The translations under genes and the position numbers were made by a program. From DASWHF01 sp036393295 (lineage in GTDB: Bacteria; Pseudomonadota; Gammaproteobacteria; Acidiferrobacterales; UBA6901), in assembly GCA_036393295.1 (NCBI GenBank), contig DASWHF010000016.1, positions 1-18,852 on the forward strand: a stretch of 18,852 nt of DNA, in the 5' to 3' direction. Below the pieces are notes generated by a model, which was not told where the DNA came from, made no database searches, and worked only from the letters and a program-made list of their open reading frames with translations. Below, in pieces: positions 15,592-18,852 of this stretch. Numbering within the stretch: the stretch's first letter is position 1; each line of letters begins with the position of its first letter.

Positions 15592-17088
15592 ATGATAATG
15601 GAAAAAACTCCACAGCCGGCCGCCCAGGAAGAAGTCGTCTTCGGCAGCGCCGAATCGCGCGTCTCGACCGCGATCTCGCGCGAGGTGAAGGCCGGCCGGC
15701 TGCGCCGCATCGCGCCCAAGCTCTATACCACGAACCTCCAGGATCCGCCGGAGGCTATCGTCCGGCGCAACCTCTATCGCATCCTCGGTCGCTACTATCC
15801 GGGCGCGGTCGTCAGTCATCGCTCGGCCTTGGAAGGCGGACTGACCCGCGACGGCACCTTGTTCCTGACTTATAAATACACGAAACGGGTGACGCTGCCC
15901 GGCATCACTCTCCGGCTGCTCCAGGGCAAGGGGCCGGTCGAAGGCGACAATCCGTTCATGGAAGGCCTGTACCTCGCTTCGCGCCCTCGCGCGCTGCTCG
16001 AAAATCTGCAGCCGGCCCGCGCGCGCGGCGGCACGCCCAAGAGCTGGTCGCGCGCCCAGATCGAAGATTATCTCGACGAGATCGCCCGCGTGCATGGCGA
16101 GCAAGAGCTCAACCGGCTGCGCGATCAGGCGAAAAAGATTGCGCCGAAACTCGGTCTCAAGAACGAGCTCAAGGCCCTGGACGCGCTCATCGGGACCCTG
16201 CTCGGCACCCGCAAGGCGCGACTCGCCTCCGGCGCCGCACGCGCCCGGGCCGCCGGCCTAGCCTACGACGCACACCGTCTCGAGCTCTTCATGACGCTGT
16301 TCGCCGCGCTGCGTCGCGCGGTGCTGCCAGTTCGCAAGGCACCGGCGCTCAGCCCGGAAGGTCTGCGTAATCTTGCGTTCTTCGAGGCGTACTTCTCGAA
16401 TTACATAGAGGGCACGGAGTTCCTGGTCGAAGAAGCGGCAGATATCGTCTTCCGCGGCAAGGTCGTTCCCCAGCGTCCGGCCGATGCTCACGACATCCTC
16501 GGTACCTTTCAAATCGTCTCGAACAGCGCCGAGATGAATCGCGTGCCGGCCACGGCCGAGGAGCTCATCGCCCTGCTCAAGTCGCGCCATGCGACGCTGC
16601 TCGCCGGCCGCCCGGAAAGACAGCCGGGACGATTCAAGGAGCAGGAGAATCGCGCCGGCGACACCGTGTTCGTCGCGCCGGAGCTCGTCGTTGGGACGCT
16701 CACGAAGGGCTTCGAACCCTATCAAGCGCTCGACGATCCGCTGGCCCGGGCGATGTACATGATGTTCCTGGTGGCGGAAGTCCATCCGTTCGCCGACGGC
16801 AACGGCCGCATCGCCCGCGTCATGCTGAACGCCGAGCTGGTGCGCGGCGGTCGGGCGCGGATTATCATCCCGACGGTCTACCGGGAGGATTATTTGCTGG
16901 CCCTGCGCGCACTGACACGCCAGAACAATACCGACCCCTATCTCCGCATGCTGGACCGCGGCCAGGAATTCACCGCGCGCATCGACTTCAGCGACTTCGA
17001 CCGTGCCCTGGCGCAATTGCGCGCGGCCGAGGCCTTTCGCGAGCCACACGAAGGACGGCTGCGGTTTTCCGGCGAAAAGGGGCTGTGA
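15592..17088 (+). CDS. Fic-domain protein with AbiEi-like N-terminal winged-helix region
   Basis: This 498-residue protein is predicted to transfer AMP (or a related group) to target proteins. The Fic core HPFADGNGRIAR spans 398-409, with catalytic His398 and Asp402, complete and intact. An inhibitory motif, SNYIEG at 269-274 with Glu273, matches the [S/T]xxxE[G/N] helix. That helix blocks ATP in self-inhibited Fic proteins, so this should be a self-restrained enzyme needing no separate antitoxin. Residues about 15-110 look like an AbiEi-type antitoxin domain, with winged-helix features AGRLRRIAPKLYTTN and YPGAVVSHRSALEGG. The gene is divergent from the mazEF-like operon and is followed by a repeat element. 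ATG 15592 is used; ATG 15598 is also in frame. The N-terminal call is less certain than the Fic core. Confidence 0.9.
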   Translation: MIMEKTPQPAAQEEVVFGSAESRVSTAISREVKAGRLRRIAPKLYTTNLQDPPEAIVRRNLYRILGRYYPGAVVSHRSALEGGLTRDGTLFLTYKYTKRVTLPGITLRLLQGKGPVEGDNPFMEGLYLASRPRALLENLQPARARGGTPKSWSRAQIEDYLDEIARVHGEQELNRLRDQAKKIAPKLGLKNELKALDALIGTLLGTRKARLASGAARARAAGLAYDAHRLELFMTLFAALRRAVLPVRKAPALSPEGLRNLAFFEAYFSNYIEGTEFLVEEAADIVFRGKVVPQRPADAHDILGTFQIVSNSAEMNRVPATAEELIALLKSRHATLLAGRPERQPGRFKEQENRAGDTVFVAPELVVGTLTKGFEPYQALDDPLARAMYMMFLVAEVHPFADGNGRIARVMLNAELVRGGRARIIIPTVYREDYLLALRALTRQNNTDPYLRMLDRGQEFTARIDFSDFDRALAQLRAAEAFREPHEGRLRFSGEKGL

Positions 17089-17146
17089 TCGCAGTCCGAT
17101 ATTCCGCAAGAACGGAGAGAACAGTATCACGGAGCAACGGATTCAA

Positions 17147-17317
17147 TACTGGTCCGGCCGCCAACAAGTGCATGCGGTTTTCTCCCTCTCCCTCCGGGAG
17201 AGGGATGGGGTGAGGGCCGCCGGCTCCGACAAAACCGCCTTCACCCAGTCCTCCTCCCGGAGCCCCCTTCGGGAAGACATAACCCGCACGGAGCAGGACC
17301 CCGTCGGTAAGCACTAT
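17147..17317 (+). repeat. Palindromic MITE-like element, copy A
   Basis: The segment from TACTGGTCCGGCC (17147-17159) through GCACTAT (17311-17317) aligns with copy B at the right edge of the window. The two match without gaps for over 100 bases, and copy A carries about 19 extra bases near its end. It contains the hairpin CCCTCTCCC-TCC-GGGAGAGGG and the GGGGTGAGGGCC motif. The terminal repeats are degenerate (AACAAGTGC and GCACTATCT), so this copy looks older. It makes up most of the 245 bases between the Fic and XRE genes, where no gene is supported. Confidence 0.7.
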
Positions 17318-17333
17318 CTGGTTTTACAGCCCG

Positions 17334-17534
17334 CTACTTTTTGAACAAATCCCCCACGTCACATCGCAGCGCCTTGCTGATCTGCTGCAGGGTCTTGACG
17401 GTTGTGTTCTGCGCGGCACTTTCCAGGCGGGCGAGGGTGGCCTGGCTGATGCCGAGCTTGCGCGCGAAGACGCTCTGAGTCTTATCCCCCCGCAGCGCGC
17501 GTAGCTTTTTAGCCAGTCGATTTGCCAAGTCCAT
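17334..17534 (-). CDS. Small XRE-family transcription regulator
   Basis: The 66-residue protein is essentially one helix-turn-helix domain of the Cro/C1 (XRE) type. QSVFARKLGISQATLARLES is the helix-turn-helix, and TVKTLQQISKALRCDVGDLF the closing helices. Small XRE proteins of this size act as phage-like repressors or antitoxins. The ATG at 17534 faces the csrA-like gene across a 90-base intergenic region with a palindromic site. It is therefore a good candidate to repress that gene and itself. No toxin partner is visible next to it. Confidence 0.88.
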   Translation of the reverse strand: MDLANRLAKKLRALRGDKTQSVFARKLGISQATLARLESAAQNTTVKTLQQISKALRCDVGDLFKK

Positions 17535-17558
17535 GCCGAATATGGGAACATGGCACTA

Positions 17559-17589
17559 TATACACATGTGAATAAATGCGTGCTAGAAT
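17559..17589 (+). promoter_or_regulatory. Operator palindrome overlapping an extended -10 promoter of the csrA-like gene
   Basis: TATACACATGTGAATA (17559-17574) is a 16-base palindrome matching at 14 positions, with the perfect centre CACATGTG. It covers the position of a weak -35 (TACACA, 17561-17566). 17 bases later comes TAGAAT (17584-17589), preceded by TGC, which makes an extended -10. An additional inverted pair, CCATG (17531-17535) and CATGG (17549-17553), lies just upstream and covers the XRE start codon. A repressor bound here would block the csrA-like promoter. Confidence 0.45.
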
Positions 17590-17624
17590 TGTGTCCCAGG
17601 ACATCCACAAAGGAGCGCAAGGAC

Positions 17625-17834
17625 ATGCTCGTACTTACCCGTAAGCCCGGCCAGCTCATCCGCATCTGGCCCGACCCCGACACCTGCCAACACGCCACGG
17701 TTGCCGAGATCTCCGCCAATGGGCTCTTTGACATTCACATAGGCCCCATCCTCGACCGCCAAGTCCGCATCGGCATCGCCGCAGATAAGCGTTTGGTGAT
17801 TATGCGAGAAGAGATTGCCGGGCGGCGTCGCTAA
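17625..17834 (+). CDS. csrA: CsrA-family RNA-binding regulator with an enlarged central segment
   Basis: The 69-residue product starts MLVLTRKPGQ and contains RQVRIGIAADKRLVIMREEI, the hallmark ends of CsrA/RsmA. These small dimers bind GGA motifs in mRNA leaders and control translation. The Leu4 and Arg of the REE segment, needed for RNA binding, are retained. Between the two ends it carries about 15-17 extra residues compared with the usual 61-residue protein (around DPDTCQHATVAEISANGLFD), so this is a divergent paralogue. ATG 17625 has AAGGAG (17610-17615) 9 bases upstream. An in-frame ATG at 17550 is rejected because it would read through the promoter. Accessory CsrA copies beside XRE genes are known on integrative elements such as those of Legionella. 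Confidence 0.82.
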   Translation: MLVLTRKPGQLIRIWPDPDTCQHATVAEISANGLFDIHIGPILDRQVRIGIAADKRLVIMREEIAGRRR

Positions 17835-17850
17835 CTCCGGAGCAGCCGGT

Positions 17851-18105
17851 GTGAAGCCTGGGCGGGGTAGGGGTATATACACGGCCAAAGAAAAAGAAAG
17901 CCTCCGCATCCAGGTAGGCCGCCAAGTCCGGGTTCTACGGGTCATGCGCGGATGGACCCAGGAAGTCCTGGCAGAATTGGCCGGGCTACATCGGAACTAT
18001 GTCGGCTATATCGAACGCGGGGAACACAATGCCGGAATCGACAATCTGGAGCGGCTGGCGAGCGCGTTGGGCGTGCCGTTGCGAAGGCTTATGGAGAAGG
18101 GATAG
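17851..18105 (+). CDS. XRE-family transcription regulator downstream of the csrA-like gene
   Basis: The 84-residue protein has a basic N-terminus and an XRE domain (VRVLRVMRGWTQEVLAELAG, then HRNYVGYIERGEHNAGIDN and LERLASALGVPL). It follows the csrA-like stop by 16 bases, so they probably share a transcript. GTG 17851 is chosen because GGAG (17839-17842) lies 8 bases upstream; an upstream TTG at 17815 would overlap the csrA-like gene. The protein may regulate the csrA-like gene, the element, or the neighbouring toxin-antitoxin genes. Its stop abuts the truncated HigB frame. Confidence 0.85.
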   Translation: MKPGRGRGIYTAKEKESLRIQVGRQVRVLRVMRGWTQEVLAELAGLHRNYVGYIERGEHNAGIDNLERLASALGVPLRRLMEKG

Positions 18106-18126
18106 GTCCGTTCTAAGCGGCTTCGG

Positions 18127-18312
18127 ATGCTCTTGGCAGCTTTGGATACTTCTCAGTCCATTGAGGACATGAACGTACCGGGGTTTCGCCTTCACTCTTT
18201 GAAAGGCTCTGAACGCGGTCGCTGGTCGGTGTGGGTAAATGGAAACTGGCGTTTGACATTCGAGTTCCGAGACGGACACGCCTACGTCTTGGACTATGAG
18301 GACTACCACTGA
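18127..18312 (+). CDS. higB: N-terminally truncated HigB (RelE-superfamily) toxin, probable remnant
   Basis: The frame encodes MLLAALDTSQSIEDM, NVPGFRLHSLKG and GRWSVWVNGNWRLTFEFRDG, a very clear match to the HigB/GraT toxin C-terminal two-thirds. These toxins cut mRNA on the ribosome and are normally about 92 residues. Only about 61-67 residues remain here. Family sequence continues upstream of the ATG (SKRLR, from 18112) but ends a few bases after the stop of the XRE gene, in the same frame. About 25-30 N-terminal residues are absent and there is no ribosome binding site. A deletion or recombination joined the two genes. The truncated protein may be inactive, though most of the core strands remain. 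Confidence 0.75.
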   Translation: MLLAALDTSQSIEDMNVPGFRLHSLKGSERGRWSVWVNGNWRLTFEFRDGHAYVLDYEDYH

Positions 18313-18605
18313 TGGCTATGCACAATCCTCCTCATCCCGGTGAATTCATCACCGAGGTTTATCTCGGGCCTAACAACCTTAGTGGTCGCGAGCTCGCCGC
18401 AAAGCTCGATGTGTCCGCCTCCACGCTGAATCGCATCCTGAGGGGAACCAGCGGCATCAGCCCGGAAATGGCCCTGCGCCTTTCGAAGGCGCTCGGTCGC
18501 TCTCCGGAGAGTTGGCTCGCCATGCAGTACAACTATGACCTTTGGCAGGCCAAGCGGCACATCAAGCTCGGAAGGGTGAGTAAGGTTCGACTTACGGCGG
18601 CCTAA
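18312..18605 (+). CDS. higA: HigA-family antitoxin / transcription regulator
   Basis: The 97-residue protein begins MAMHNPPHPGEFI and contains an XRE helix-turn-helix (AAKLDVSASTLNRILRGTSG), then ISPEMALRLSKALG and SPESWLAMQYNYDLWQA. All are hallmark HigA segments. It overlaps the HigB stop by one base, the normal toxin-then-antitoxin order. It looks full length and could still bind its operator or neutralise HigB toxins in trans. Its own operator is probably missing because the toxin's 5' end and upstream region are gone. Confidence 0.93.
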   Translation: MAMHNPPHPGEFITEVYLGPNNLSGRELAAKLDVSASTLNRILRGTSGISPEMALRLSKALGRSPESWLAMQYNYDLWQAKRHIKLGRVSKVRLTAA

Positions 18606-18714
18606 CTCGTCCGTGCCGACGTCGGCTCTTGCCGCGGCGCTTTGTGGTGGGATTGCTGCGAAATCGGGGGTCGAAGACAATCGAGAATTGGTCGTGATTA
18701 CTGGTCCGGCCACT

Positions 18715-18852
18715 AAATAGTGCGTACGGTGTTCTCCCTCTCCCTCCGGGAGAGGGCCGGGGTGAGGGCCGACGGCTCCGAAAAAACCGCCCTCATCCTG
18801 TCCTTCTCCCGGAGGGAGAAGGAACCCGACTGGTTGTTGGTGTGCACTATTT
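18715..18852 (+). repeat. Palindromic MITE-like element, copy B, with terminal inverted repeats
   Basis: The 138-base element starts AAATAGTGC (18715-18723) and ends GCACTATTT (18844-18852), perfect 9-base terminal inverted repeats. Inside are CCCTCTCCC-TCC-GGGAGAGGG and CCTTCTCCC...GGGAGAAGG hairpins. Similarity to copy A begins before the repeat, at TACTGGTCCGGCC (18699-18711). There is no coding capacity, so it would be a non-autonomous element, or a repeat of similar form. It ends exactly at the window edge, so any target duplication is out of view. The 109 bases between higA and the element hold no supported gene or terminator. Confidence 0.7.

Noticed and set aside
17181..17216. Rho-independent terminator after the Fic gene
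   Set aside because: The stem-loop is strong but no T-run follows, and the same hairpin is present in the other repeat copies at unrelated positions.
17003..17344. 113-residue + strand frame and 108-residue - strand frame across the Fic end and repeat
   Set aside because: Both run through the palindromic repeat and the antisense or shifted Fic sequence, with no ribosome binding site or family features.
18303..18713. 136-residue - strand frame
   Set aside because: It is antisense to higA, which is a clear family member.

Overview
The window comes from a strongly GC-rich proteobacterial chromosome. Codon third positions are almost all G or C, and the Tad genes, the short palindromic intergenic repeats and the HigBA and CsrA families all fit a gamma- or betaproteobacterium. 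I cannot name a genus. The sequence has two very different parts.

Part 1, about 1-8.4 kb, is a Tad/Flp-type secretion-pilus operon on the + strand. In order it holds a TadE-like pseudopilin, a secreted protein of unknown function, a tiny pseudopilin-like protein, CpaB/RcpC, the secretin CpaC/RcpA, a DUF192 domain fused to a TadD-like TPR lipoprotein segment, the ATPase TadA/CpaF with an N-terminal FHA domain, and the platform proteins TadB and TadC. Many junctions overlap (ATGA-type), so the genes are probably translated as one unit. No typical Flp pilin, TadV peptidase or TadZ is present in the window. If they exist they lie elsewhere.

Part 2, 8.5-14.85 kb, continues directly from tadC. One 1,696-residue ORF begins with a TadE-type pseudopilin signal and transmembrane helix. 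It then runs through a Gly/Pro/Asp-rich linker into a complete RHS/YD-repeat cage and ends in a variable C-terminal domain. That tip looks like a zinc-dependent phospholipase-C-like (DUF6765-type) domain. At the RHS core boundary base composition drops sharply. Two small polytopic membrane proteins follow and are the natural immunity candidates. The most interesting hypothesis here is a polymorphic RHS toxin tethered to, or delivered by, a Tad apparatus.

Part 3, 14.85-18.85 kb, is an accessory island of defence and regulatory genes: a MazF toxin with a ribbon-helix-helix antitoxin (- strand), a Fic protein carrying an AbiEi-like N-terminal region, a small XRE repressor divergent from an unusual CsrA homologue, a second XRE regulator, and a HigBA pair whose toxin has lost its N-terminus. 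Two same-orientation copies of a palindromic element of about 140-170 bp bracket the csrA/XRE/higBA cassette. The copy at the right edge has perfect 9-bp terminal inverted repeats. No rRNA, tRNA, CRISPR array or transposase gene was seen, and no stretch longer than 300 bases lacks a gene.
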